Source: Actinomycetota bacterium
Lineage (GTDB): Bacteria > Actinomycetota > Acidimicrobiia > Acidimicrobiales > MedAcidi-G1
Length of the DNA: 36,444 bases
Direction: 5' to 3'
Assembly (NCBI GenBank): GCA_018673475.1
Contig: JABHCN010000056.1
Coordinates: 1 to 36,444 of the forward strand
Shown: positions 19,019 through 26,639 of the stretch, piece after piece
Numbering within the stretch: the stretch's first letter is position 1
How the letters are laid out: every line of letters begins with the position of its first letter
Position numbers and translations under genes: made by a program
The notes under the pieces: model-generated
Told to the model about the DNA's origin: nothing
Databases searched by the model: none
The model's input: only the letters and a program-made list of their open reading frames with translations

Positions 19019-20083
19019 TTGAGCGACCGGGACGAAACCGTCCAGAGCGCAGATGACCGGACCTCGGCCGACCGCATGGAACACGAGGCCCGCATCCTGG
19101 CCGATGTGCAACTCCCCGGGGTTGTGGTTCTGCTGGGTTTTCAGAGGCGTGGCGACAGGGCCGAGTTGCGACTGGGCGATGCAGACCACCCTGACATGGC
19201 AACACAACCCCTGGTCGACGCTGTGGCACTCTGCCGACTCGGCTCAGCGCTCGCCCGCACGATCGCCGAGGTGCACCGCGCTGGCGTGGCACACGGGGAC
19301 CTCAGGTCCAATGTGGTGCTGGTGGACGAGAGAGGCCTTCCTGTGCTGAGTGGGTTCACCAGCGCAAGGGTCGTGGCCCCGGGCGAAATGGCAGACGACG
19401 ACATCGGTGCCCTCGGGTCGCTCCTGATCGATGCCCACGGGCGCCTCCGGCCGTCAGATAGCCCAACCGAGTTGAGGCGCAGGAAACGCCTGAACAAGGC
19501 ATGTCGACCGGTGCGCCACGAGACCGCCGGCGACATGGCGGCCCGCCTGGCCGATCTGAGCATCGCCTTTCAACAGGAGGCCGGAGACGACGAGGCTCCC
19601 CCTGACCTCGACGAGAGCATCAGGGCCAGGGTGACCAGAACCAGCAGTTCAGCCGGCAGGCTGCGGAAGGTGGCGGCTGTCGCTGCAGGGGTTGCTGCGA
19701 TTGCGGTGGGCATCGTGGCGATCCGGGGCGGCGAGCGTGCCACAATCGCCCCTGTTGTCGTTCCCACGGTTTCTCCCGACGGACCGGTAGTTGAACACGA
19801 CGGTCAGCGCTTCCAACTCGGAAGCATCGGCGACGTCGTCGTGATCGGCGACTGGGCCGACCCTGAAGGACGCGGCTGCGACGGTCTCCAGACCCCTGCC
19901 CTGCTGCGTCCCTCGACTGGAGCCGTGTACGTGTTCGATGCCTGGGCCGACAGCGGCGTCCTTGCCGCCGACGCCACCATGATCGTGTCGGGAGCAGCAA
20001 CGCTTGAGTCAGATACCGGAGGCGACTGCGATCTGCTCCGAGCCGTGGGGCCCGAGATCGATGCACAGGTCCGGGCCGGCTGA
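19019..20083 (+). CDS. Membrane-anchored pseudokinase-like protein
   Basis: About 354 residues. Residues 20-185 resemble a protein kinase lacking most of the N-lobe: EHEARILADVQLPGVVVLLGF fits the region after the nucleotide loop, and VHRAGVAHGDLRSNVVLVDERGLPVLSGF fits the catalytic loop. D94 of HGD is present, but the following Asn is one residue too close and DFG is replaced by SGF, so metal binding is lost. A transmembrane helix lies at about 218-235 (VAAVAAGVAAIAVGIVAI). The outer domain has GDVVVIGDW...TPALLRPSTGAVYVFDAW, like one blade of an FG-GAP-type beta-propeller. The TTG at 19019 has GAGGGTGG upstream; ATG 19076 is the alternative. Probably cotranscribed with the CpaE-like gene. 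Confidence 0.68.
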   Translation: MSDRDETVQSADDRTSADRMEHEARILADVQLPGVVVLLGFQRRGDRAELRLGDADHPDMATQPLVDAVALCRLGSALARTIAEVHRAGVAHGDLRSNVVLVDERGLPVLSGFTSARVVAPGEMADDDIGALGSLLIDAHGRLRPSDSPTELRRRKRLNKACRPVRHETAGDMAARLADLSIAFQQEAGDDEAPPDLDESIRARVTRTSSSAGRLRKVAAVAAGVAAIAVGIVAIRGGERATIAPVVVPTVSPDGPVVEHDGQRFQLGSIGDVVVIGDWADPEGRGCDGLQTPALLRPSTGAVYVFDAWADSGVLAADATMIVSGAATLESDTGGDCDLLRAVGPEIDAQVRAG

Positions 20084-20102
20084 GCGCGTATGACAGGCAG
20101 GC

Positions 20103-20648
20103 TCAGGTGTCGAGGAACCAGATTCCATGCGGCATCTGGGGAAAGTGGGAGAGCACCCGTTCCTCGAGCAGGCTGAAGCCGAGGCGTTTCGCTACGGCCT
20201 GTGACCTGACGTTCTCGGGCAGGATGCAGCTGAACAGTCGTTCAGCACCGGCCTCGGAGAAGCCGTACTGAACAGACCGGGCTCCGGCCTCGGTGGCGTA
20301 GCCGAGCCCCCACACCTCGGGGTGGAGCGCCCAGCCAACCTCCAACCCGGGCCAGTCGGCACGCTCCGGCTGGTAGAGGCCGGCCCGTCCGACCAGCCGG
20401 CCGGTTGCCTTCTCCTCGAGTGCCCACAGGCCCGTGCCGCGCAGTTCCCACTGGCCCAAGAAGAACGCCATCTGCGCCCAGGCCTGTTCCCTGTCGAAGG
20501 ACGCGGGAATAGCCAGAGCGGAGCTGACCTCAGGGGTGCTGAACAGGTCGAAATATGCATCCAGGTCGTCCTGACTGAATGCACGCATTGTCAGCCGCTC
20601 GGTCTCAAGCGTGGGGCAGGTGCTCATCTTCCCATCATGACCGACCAC
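20103..20648 (-). CDS. GNAT-family N-acetyltransferase (RimJ/RimL-like)
   Basis: Acetyl-CoA-dependent N-acetyltransferase of 181 residues (174 if started at the ATG at 20627). The opening LETERLTMRAFSQDDLDAYFDLFS is typical of the RimJ/RimL subgroup. The acetyl-CoA-binding strand and loop read EVGWALHPEVWGLGYATEAGARSVQYGF, with the family's pyrophosphate-binding loop in GLGYATEA. SCILPENVRSQAVAKRLGF forms motif B. The substrate (ribosomal protein, antibiotic or small molecule) cannot be told from sequence. The GTG at 20648 has GGAGGG close upstream. It is divergent from the biotin carrier gene. Confidence 0.85.
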   Translation of the reverse strand: MVGHDGKMSTCPTLETERLTMRAFSQDDLDAYFDLFSTPEVSSALAIPASFDREQAWAQMAFFLGQWELRGTGLWALEEKATGRLVGRAGLYQPERADWPGLEVGWALHPEVWGLGYATEAGARSVQYGFSEAGAERLFSCILPENVRSQAVAKRLGFSLLEERVLSHFPQMPHGIWFLDT

Positions 20649-20696
20649 ACTCCCTCCGGTGGTGGCGCGGTGCGGTCGATCTGGTTGACTCGCCCG

Positions 20697-20930
20697 ATGA
20701 CCAGAGTGGACGTTGAATCACCGGTGACCGGGGTCGTGTGGAAGGTCATCGTCGGTGTGGGCGACACGGTCTCGTCAGGAGACCAGGTGATGGTGCTGGA
20801 ATCCATGAAGATGGAAATACCCGTGGAGGCTCCGGTTGACGGAACCATCGCCGAGCTGTCGGTGGCCGAGGGCGATCAGGTCTCCCAGGACAGCCCGGTT
20901 GCTGTAATCGAGTCGACTCAGGGCCTGTAG
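20697..20930 (+). CDS. Biotin carboxyl carrier protein, small stand-alone form
   Basis: 77-residue single biotinyl domain that carries carboxylated biotin between a biotin carboxylase and a carboxyltransferase. The biotinylation motif is ESMKMEIPV with K38 as the modified residue. The flanking strands (VDVESPVTGVVWKVIVGVGDTVSSGDQVMVLE and APVDGTIAELSVAEGDQVSQDSPVAVIE) give the two symmetrical halves of the fold. The ATG at 20697 starts exactly at the domain; an in-frame ATG at 20637 would add 20 residues of no recognisable structure. Its 3' end overlaps that of the convergent carboxyltransferase gene by 13 bases, so the two likely partners are transcribed toward each other. Confidence 0.87.
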   Translation: MTRVDVESPVTGVVWKVIVGVGDTVSSGDQVMVLESMKMEIPVEAPVDGTIAELSVAEGDQVSQDSPVAVIESTQGL

Positions 20931-22525
20931 GGGAATCCGGCCGGTCCTGCAGTACGGAGGGGTGCAGCAAGGTTGGCGAACTCACAGAGCAGGGGCCTGG
21001 TGTCGGCCGGGTCGATGATCTCCTCAACCAGGTAGGCCTCGGCTGTCCGAAAGGGTGAGCGCACCGTGTTGAGGCGATCGGTGATCTCGGCAATCAGCGC
21101 CTTCGGGTCGTCTGAGGCTTCAATCTCGGACCTGTAGGCGGCTGCCACCCCACCCTCAACCGGCAGAGACCCCCAGTCGCCAGATGGCCAGGCGTACCGG
21201 TAGAGGAAGCGGTTTCCGGCTGTGTGGGCTGCACCGGCCACCCCGAACACCTTGCGGATGATGACGGTGCACCATGGCACCGTGGCCTGGTGGATGGCGG
21301 CAAGGGTGCGGGCGCCGTGGCGGATGGTCGCCGCCCTCTCGGCCTCGCTTCCGATCACGAAGCCCGGGTTGTCCACCAGGTGGACCACTGGCAGGTGGAA
21401 GGTCTCGGCGAGGTCAACGAACCGGGTCACCTTGTTTGCGGAGTCAGCAGTCCAACCGCCTCCGTAGTGGTATGGGTCGTTGGAGAGCACCGCCACGGGC
21501 CAGCCGTCGAGGCGCGCAAGGCCGCAGATGGCCGAGCGGCCCCAGCCCTTTCCGATCTCGAAGAACGTGCCCGCGTCGACCACGGATTCGATGACTGTCC
21601 GCATCTTGTAGACCTTGCGGCGGTCTCGTGGTACGACGCCTACGAGGCCACGGTCAGTTCGGTTCGGGTCGTCTGTGACGGGTCCGCGTTCAGGCAGGTC
21701 GTGGACGGATGAGGGCAGGTAGGAGAGGAACTGTCGGGTGCGTTCGAAAGCCTCGTCCTCTGAGGCGACCTCGTCGTCGACGGCGCCGTTGCGGGTGTGG
21801 ACCCGACTGCTGCCGAGGCTCTCCTTGTCGACCTGTTCGCCTCCGAGGGCGTTCACGACGGGTGGGCCGGCAACAAACAACTGTGAAAGGCCCTTGACCA
21901 TTACCGAGTAGTGGCTGCTTACCGCCCGGGCAGCCCCAAGACCGGCAACCGGTCCGAGGCACAGGGCAACTGTCGGGACCGTGGCGAGGTTGGCCACCAC
22001 ATGGTCCCAGGCGGGGTTCAGAGGCACGTAGGTGCGGGCTCCCTTGCCGATGGCACCGTCGATGTTGGTGCCCTTCTCCTCGGCCTTGGTGTCGAGGGTC
22101 TTCACCGATCCCCCACCACCGGTGCCGTCGATGAGGCGAACTATCGGGAGCCGCAGTTCACGTGCCATCTGCTCGGCTGCAATCTGTTTGGCCACTATCG
22201 AGGCGTCGGCGGCTCCGCCCCTCACGGTGAAGTCGTCGCCGGCCAGAACGACGGGCCTGTTGTCGATCTGGCCACGGCCGAACACGAAGTTGGAGGGAGA
22301 CAGGTCGAGCAGTTCGCCGTCGGGTCCATAGGTGGCCGTTCCGGCGATCTTGCCGATCTCGTGGAAGGTGCCGGGGTCGAGCAGCTTCTGGAGACGCTGT
22401 CGGATGTCGAGTTTGCCGCGGTCATGCTGCCTCGCGACCTTCTCCTCGCCGCCCATGCGATCCGCCATCTCCTCGCGCGCACGCAACTCGTCGAGTTCCG
22501 GGTCCCATTCCATCTCATCGGCCAT
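20918..22525 (-). CDS. Acyl-CoA carboxylase carboxyltransferase (beta) subunit
   Basis: Transfers carboxyl from biotin to an acyl-CoA. The 535 residues comprise two crotonase-like halves. The N-terminal half has GKLDIRQRLQKLLDPGTFHEIG, FTVRGGAADASIVAKQ, RLIDGTGGGGSVKTLDTK and GPVAGLGAARAVSSHYSVMVKG. The C-terminal half has GWPVAVLSNDPYHYGGGWTADSANKVTRFVDLAE, LVDNPGFVIGSEAE and RKVFGVAGAAH. The biotin carboxylase subunit is not in the window. Sequence alone does not separate propionyl-, methylcrotonyl- or other acyl-CoA as substrate. The ATG at 22525 (MADEMEWDPELDELRARE) begins the homologous region. It follows selD after 44 nt in the same direction. Confidence 0.92.
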   Translation of the reverse strand: MADEMEWDPELDELRAREEMADRMGGEEKVARQHDRGKLDIRQRLQKLLDPGTFHEIGKIAGTATYGPDGELLDLSPSNFVFGRGQIDNRPVVLAGDDFTVRGGAADASIVAKQIAAEQMARELRLPIVRLIDGTGGGGSVKTLDTKAEEKGTNIDGAIGKGARTYVPLNPAWDHVVANLATVPTVALCLGPVAGLGAARAVSSHYSVMVKGLSQLFVAGPPVVNALGGEQVDKESLGSSRVHTRNGAVDDEVASEDEAFERTRQFLSYLPSSVHDLPERGPVTDDPNRTDRGLVGVVPRDRRKVYKMRTVIESVVDAGTFFEIGKGWGRSAICGLARLDGWPVAVLSNDPYHYGGGWTADSANKVTRFVDLAETFHLPVVHLVDNPGFVIGSEAERAATIRHGARTLAAIHQATVPWCTVIIRKVFGVAGAAHTAGNRFLYRYAWPSGDWGSLPVEGGVAAAYRSEIEASDDPKALIAEITDRLNTVRSPFRTAEAYLVEEIIDPADTRPLLCEFANLAAPLRTAGPAGFPYRP

Positions 22526-22569
22526 GTTGTGACGGTACCTGTCGGTCGGTGGCCTGATCCCAGCCGGGC

Positions 22570-23595
22570 TCAACCCAGCCGAATGTGGCCGTCTCCGGCA
22601 ACCACATCACCGATGACCGCCGCTGTGTGGCCCGTGGCAGTCAACTGGGCAACCGCCTCGTCTGCAGCGGCGGGCGAGGCCCCGAACACCAGCCCACCAG
22701 AGGTCTGTGCATCAGCCAGGAGGAGTACGTCGAGTTCAGCGAGGCCTCCCCTGTCGAGGACCTGGTCAGCCCATTCCAGGTTGCGGCGACTGCCTCCGGG
22801 CATTGAGCCGGCCTCGGCCAGGTCGCGGGTGCCTGGAAGCAGGGGAACCTCGGCATAGTTGATGGCGATGTCCACGACAGACTCGGCTGCAGCCCTGCCG
22901 AGATGACCGAGCAGGCCAAAACCAGTGATGTCCGTTGCACCGGTCGCACCCGCTGCAACCGCGACCGCTGACCCGTCGGCGTTGAGACGGGTCATGGACT
23001 TCATGGCCGCCTCCACCACATTCTGATCGGCATCTCCGGACTTGATTGCAGTGGTGATGACGCCGATACCGAGGGGTTTGGTGAGCACAAGGGCGTCGCC
23101 CGGCCTGAAACCGGTGTTGGTGAGCATCCTGTCGGGGTGCACCTCGCCGACCACAGCCAGGCCGTACTTGGGTTCGGGGTCGTCGACGGTGTGGCCTCCG
23201 GCGATTACGAAGCCGGCATCGGCTGCCACCTCCTGTGCCCCCTGGAGGACCTCGACCAACAGGTCCGTCGACAGTTCGTCGCCGTTCCAGCAGACCAGGT
23301 TGAGCGCCAACAGCGGCGTTCCACCCATTGCGTAGACATCGGAGACCGCGTTGGCGGCTGCCACGCGACCCCAGGCGCGCGCGTCATCTACCACCGGTGT
23401 GATGAAGTCGGCGGTCAGGACGAGGGCCCTGTCGTCGGAGAGTTTCCACACGGCGGCATCGTCACCGGTGTCCATTCCGACGAGGAGGTCCGGGGCCTCA
23501 GCGGGGGTCAGGTGGCGCACCACGTGCGCCAGTTCGCCTGGAGCGAGCTTGCAGCCTCAACCGGCTCCGTGGCTGAACTGTGTCAGTCGCCGCAT
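22570..23595 (-). CDS. selD: Selenide, water dikinase SelD, containing selenocysteine (UGA at codon 13)
   Basis: Makes selenophosphate, the selenium donor for selenocysteine and selenouridine. A plain open frame begins only at a GTG at 23523. Reading through one in-frame TGA (23557-23559) extends it to the ATG at 23595 and yields LTQFSHGAG-U-GCKLAPGEL, the family's catalytic N-terminus, with Sec13 at the active-site Cys/Sec position and K16 as the catalytic Lys. The rest is complete: DTGDDAAVWKL, LTADFITPVVDD, NAVSDVYAMGGTPLLALNL, VIAGGHTVDDPEPKYGLAVVGEV, ITGFGLLGHLG and DAQTSGGLVFG. Full length is 341 residues. A candidate bacterial SECIS hairpin follows the UGA. The gene lies 46 nt after a desulfurase-like gene that may supply selenium. 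Confidence 0.93.
23526..23544 (-). promoter_or_regulatory. Candidate bacterial SECIS hairpin in selD
   Basis: Starting 13 nt after the UGA codon, the mRNA can fold a short hairpin: a 4-bp CCAG/CUGG stem with GCGAA loop, extended below a single mismatch by two G-C pairs. The apical loop begins about 20 nt after the UGA, within the 16-37 nt range usual for bacterial SECIS elements, and contains the G expected in the loop. The fold is short and was found by eye, so it is only a candidate. Confidence 0.4.
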
Positions 23596-23641
23596 GGTCC
23601 ACCCCCTTTCGATACGAGTGCTGTCGTCGAAGGGTACGTGA

Positions 23642-24814
23642 TCAGTGGCCGGCCAGCGTGGCCACTGCCTCGAGCAGTCGCTCGACGTCGTCGTGGCCAA
23701 TGTAGATGCAGACACCGGCACGGACGGCACCGTCGTCGGCATCCAGGCCGAGTGGCGCCATTGCCTCGACGGCGTAGTTGTGGCCGTCCCAGACCGCCAC
23801 CCTCTCCTCGGCCAGCCTGGTTGCCACCTGCAGGGGTGTGTGGCCGTCGACCAGAAACATGGTCGTCGGAGCCCTATCAACGAGATCCGGCGGGCCCACC
23901 ACCCTCACCCCGGGCATGTCGTGGAGGCCGGTCAGCAGGTGACCAAATACCGCCTCTTCGTGTTCGATCACGGCAGCCATGGTGGCCTCAAGGAGGAATC
24001 GTGCTGCGGCGTCGATTCCTGCCATGGCCTCCCATGAAGGGGTGCCGTACTGGAACCGACCAGGCCCGGAACCAGGAGCTGGCCTCACCTTGTAGGCGGA
24101 CAGCGAGTCGAGCAGGTCTGGCTCGACCCACATGATTCCGGCGTGTGGCCCGTACCACTTGTATGAGGAGGTCGTGAACACGTCGCATCCGATTGATTCC
24201 ACATCGATTCTGCGATGCGGCGTCAGGTGGACGCCATCAACCACCACCCGGGCACCGGCAGCGTGTGCAGCCCTGGTGATCTCCGTCGTGTCGGGAATGG
24301 CGCCGATGGCATTTGAGGCTCCGGTTACCGCAACCCATCTGGTGGCCGGCCCGATCAGATCGACCACGGCATCGGTGCACAGGCGGCCGCTGGCCGTGTC
24401 GAGGCTCGCCACACGAACGGCGGCACCGACGTCACGGGCGGCGAGCAGCCAGGGGGCCACATTCGAGTCGTGGTCCAGTTCGGTGCAGATGATCTCATCG
24501 CCGGGGCCCAGGTCGGTGGCGATGGCCCGGGTGAGGGCCATCATGTTGGCAGTGGTGCTCGGGCCAAAGACCATCCCGGCCGGGTCCGCACCTAGAAGTT
24601 CGCCAACCGTGGCGCTCACCCTTTCGGTCAGGGCGTCACATTCCTGGGCTGCCGGGAACGCACCGTGGCTGTTGGCGTTGTTCCCGCTGCGCTGCCACTC
24701 GGCGACCGCCTCGATTGAGGTGTCCACGGCCTGAGTGCCGGCGGGGCCGTCAAAACGGCTCCAGCCATCGGATAATCCGGGAAATCGTCGCCTGATGTCG
24801 GTTAGGCCTGTCAT
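23642..24814 (-). CDS. Cysteine desulfurase-like class V aminotransferase, next to selD
   Basis: 390-residue PLP enzyme of the cysteine desulfurase-like subfamily that is distinct from IscS/SufS. The opening IRRRFPGLSDGWSRFDGPAGTQ is typical. The PLP region has FGPSTTANMMALTRAIA, TELDHDSNVAPWLLAA and VDGVHLTPHRRIDV, and the Schiff-base Lys lies in TTSSYKWYGPHAG. No conserved catalytic-Cys loop like RAGHHCA of SufS is seen; the C-terminal end is VRAGVCIYIGHDDVERL, whose Cys might serve. Activity could be desulfurase, selenocysteine lyase-like or other. Its place directly upstream of Sec-containing selD suggests selenium supply, which is inference. The ATG at 24814 is taken where homology begins. 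Divergent from aceK across 54 nt. Confidence 0.82.
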   Translation of the reverse strand: MTGLTDIRRRFPGLSDGWSRFDGPAGTQAVDTSIEAVAEWQRSGNNANSHGAFPAAQECDALTERVSATVGELLGADPAGMVFGPSTTANMMALTRAIATDLGPGDEIICTELDHDSNVAPWLLAARDVGAAVRVASLDTASGRLCTDAVVDLIGPATRWVAVTGASNAIGAIPDTTEITRAAHAAGARVVVDGVHLTPHRRIDVESIGCDVFTTSSYKWYGPHAGIMWVEPDLLDSLSAYKVRPAPGSGPGRFQYGTPSWEAMAGIDAAARFLLEATMAAVIEHEEAVFGHLLTGLHDMPGVRVVGPPDLVDRAPTTMFLVDGHTPLQVATRLAEERVAVWDGHNYAVEAMAPLGLDADDGAVRAGVCIYIGHDDVERLLEAVATLAGH

Positions 24815-24868
24815 CCTCGGGCACGCTAATAGGGCTGCAACGTCCACGGTGGACAGGAGGGCTGAGAC

Positions 24869-26629
24869 TTGGAGTCGGAGGAGGTCGAGATCGCACGACG
24901 GATCGCTGACACGATCCATGCCGGTTTCATCGACTACGTCGCCGGGTTCAACCTCATCTCGCGCCGCGCCAGGAGCCACTTCGAGAAGCGCGAGTGGTCG
25001 CTGCAGGAGGCTGATGCCACCGAGAGGCTGAACCTGCACAACGAACGGGTCCTTGAGACCGTTGCCCTCGTCAAGGACCTCCTCGGCGACGTGGCCGACC
25101 GGCGTGGCGAGTGGCGCCTCGCCCGCGGGCACTTCAAGCACCGCATCGCCGAGAGGGCCGACATGGTTCTCGCGGAGACGTATTTCAACTCGGTCACCCG
25201 CCGCGTGTTCACAACCATCGGCATCGACAACGACGTCGAGCTCAGGTGGTTCGGCGCCACAAGCGTGCCCCGCGGCGAGGCCTCGGCCGAGATGTTCACC
25301 TCCCTCACCCGAACCCGCGACTCGGCGGCCCTGATCACCTCGATCCTGGACTCATACCAGTTCGACGCACCATGGGTGGACCTTGAGGGCGACGCCCGCA
25401 GGGTCGCAGCCAGGCTGGACTCGTTTCTTCTCGAAGCCTGGGACGGCCTCGAGGTCGACGCCGTCGACATGCTCAAGCCGGTGTTCTTCAGGAACAAGGG
25501 TGCCTACCTGATCGGACGCCTGAGGCACCTGAACCGGATCGCCCCGATCGTGCTGCCGATCATCCACGGCGAGGACGGGCTGAGGGTCGACAGCCTCCTA
25601 CTGACCGAGTTGCAGGTCAGCCGCCTGTTCAGCTTCACCAGGTCCTACTTCTTCGTGGAATGGCCGAACCCTGCCGAACTCGTCGGGTTCCTCAAGTCGC
25701 TTCTTCCAATGAAGTCCCTGGCGGAGCTTCACACCGCCATCGGCTTCCCGCAGCACGGCAAGACCAGCCTCTACCGCTCCCTCTACCGGCACCTGGAGAA
25801 CTCGAACGACAAGTTCGTGCCCGCAAGGGGGACACCGGGAATGGTCATGTCGGTGTTCACGCTGGTGTCGTTCAACGTGGTCTTCAAGATCATCAAGGAC
25901 CACTTCGACCCACCCAAGAACACGACCAGAGATGCGGTCATGCGCCGCTACAAACTCGTCTACAACCATGACCGGGTCGGCCGGATGGTCGACGCCCAGG
26001 AGTTCGAGAACCTCTCCTTTGACCTCGACAGGTTCGACCCGGCGCTGCTCGAACAACTGCTCGCCGAGGCGAGCGGATCAGTGCACGTAAGAGGTGACCA
26101 GGTGGTGATCAGGCACGTCTACACCGAGCGGCAGGTCTACCCGCTGAACCTCTACCTGCGTGAGATGTCGGCTGACAAGGCCGAAGCGGCGGCGCTCGAC
26201 TGGGGAGCCGCAATCAAGGACCTGGCAGTCGCAAACGTGTTCCCGGGCGACCTGTTCACCAAGAACTTCGGCGTGACCCGCCACGGCAGCGTCGTGTTCT
26301 ACGACTACGACGAACTGTCGCTCCTCGAAGAGTGCAGGTTCCGTGTAATCCCCGAGTCCGACGACCACGAACTTGAGATGTCGTCACAGGTCTGGTTCGC
26401 AGTCGAGCCCGGCGACGTCTTCCCGGAGCAGTTCCCGACCTTCATGAGGTTTCCCAGAGACGTTCCCGACTCGGTCTGGGGCCGGTTCTGTGAGGTGCAC
26501 GGCGACCTGTTCACAGCCGACTACTGGACAGGCGTACAGGAGCAGTTGGCTCTTGGTGACCTGCCCGACTTCTACCCGTATCCGCAGCGCCTCCGATTCC
26601 GTCGCCGGTCGACCGAGGCCGCAGAGTAG
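24869..26629 (+). CDS. aceK: Isocitrate dehydrogenase kinase/phosphatase AceK
   Basis: Bifunctional enzyme that phosphorylates (inactivates) and dephosphorylates isocitrate dehydrogenase, sending isocitrate to the glyoxylate shunt. The 586 residues match the E. coli protein (578) end to end. The regulatory N-half includes FNSVTRRVFTTIGID and FVEWPNP. The catalytic half includes GMVMSVFTLVSFNVVFKIIKDHF, KLVYNHDRVGRMVDAQEFENL, QVVIRHVYTERQVYPLN and ANVFPGDLFTKNFGVTRHGSVVFYDYDELS, with the metal-binding Asp in DYDE. The TTG start at 24869 has an AGGAGG at 24855-24860. No icd or aceA/aceB is in the window. rpe begins 10 nt after the stop. Confidence 0.95.
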   Translation: MESEEVEIARRIADTIHAGFIDYVAGFNLISRRARSHFEKREWSLQEADATERLNLHNERVLETVALVKDLLGDVADRRGEWRLARGHFKHRIAERADMVLAETYFNSVTRRVFTTIGIDNDVELRWFGATSVPRGEASAEMFTSLTRTRDSAALITSILDSYQFDAPWVDLEGDARRVAARLDSFLLEAWDGLEVDAVDMLKPVFFRNKGAYLIGRLRHLNRIAPIVLPIIHGEDGLRVDSLLLTELQVSRLFSFTRSYFFVEWPNPAELVGFLKSLLPMKSLAELHTAIGFPQHGKTSLYRSLYRHLENSNDKFVPARGTPGMVMSVFTLVSFNVVFKIIKDHFDPPKNTTRDAVMRRYKLVYNHDRVGRMVDAQEFENLSFDLDRFDPALLEQLLAEASGSVHVRGDQVVIRHVYTERQVYPLNLYLREMSADKAEAAALDWGAAIKDLAVANVFPGDLFTKNFGVTRHGSVVFYDYDELSLLEECRFRVIPESDDHELEMSSQVWFAVEPGDVFPEQFPTFMRFPRDVPDSVWGRFCEVHGDLFTADYWTGVQEQLALGDLPDFYPYPQRLRFRRRSTEAAE

Positions 26630-26639
26630 GGTCGCCGCC

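Noticed and set aside
22570-23523. A SelD starting at the GTG at 23523
   Set aside because: This version lacks the catalytic Cys/Sec and Lys; the UGA-containing extension restores the exact family N-terminus.
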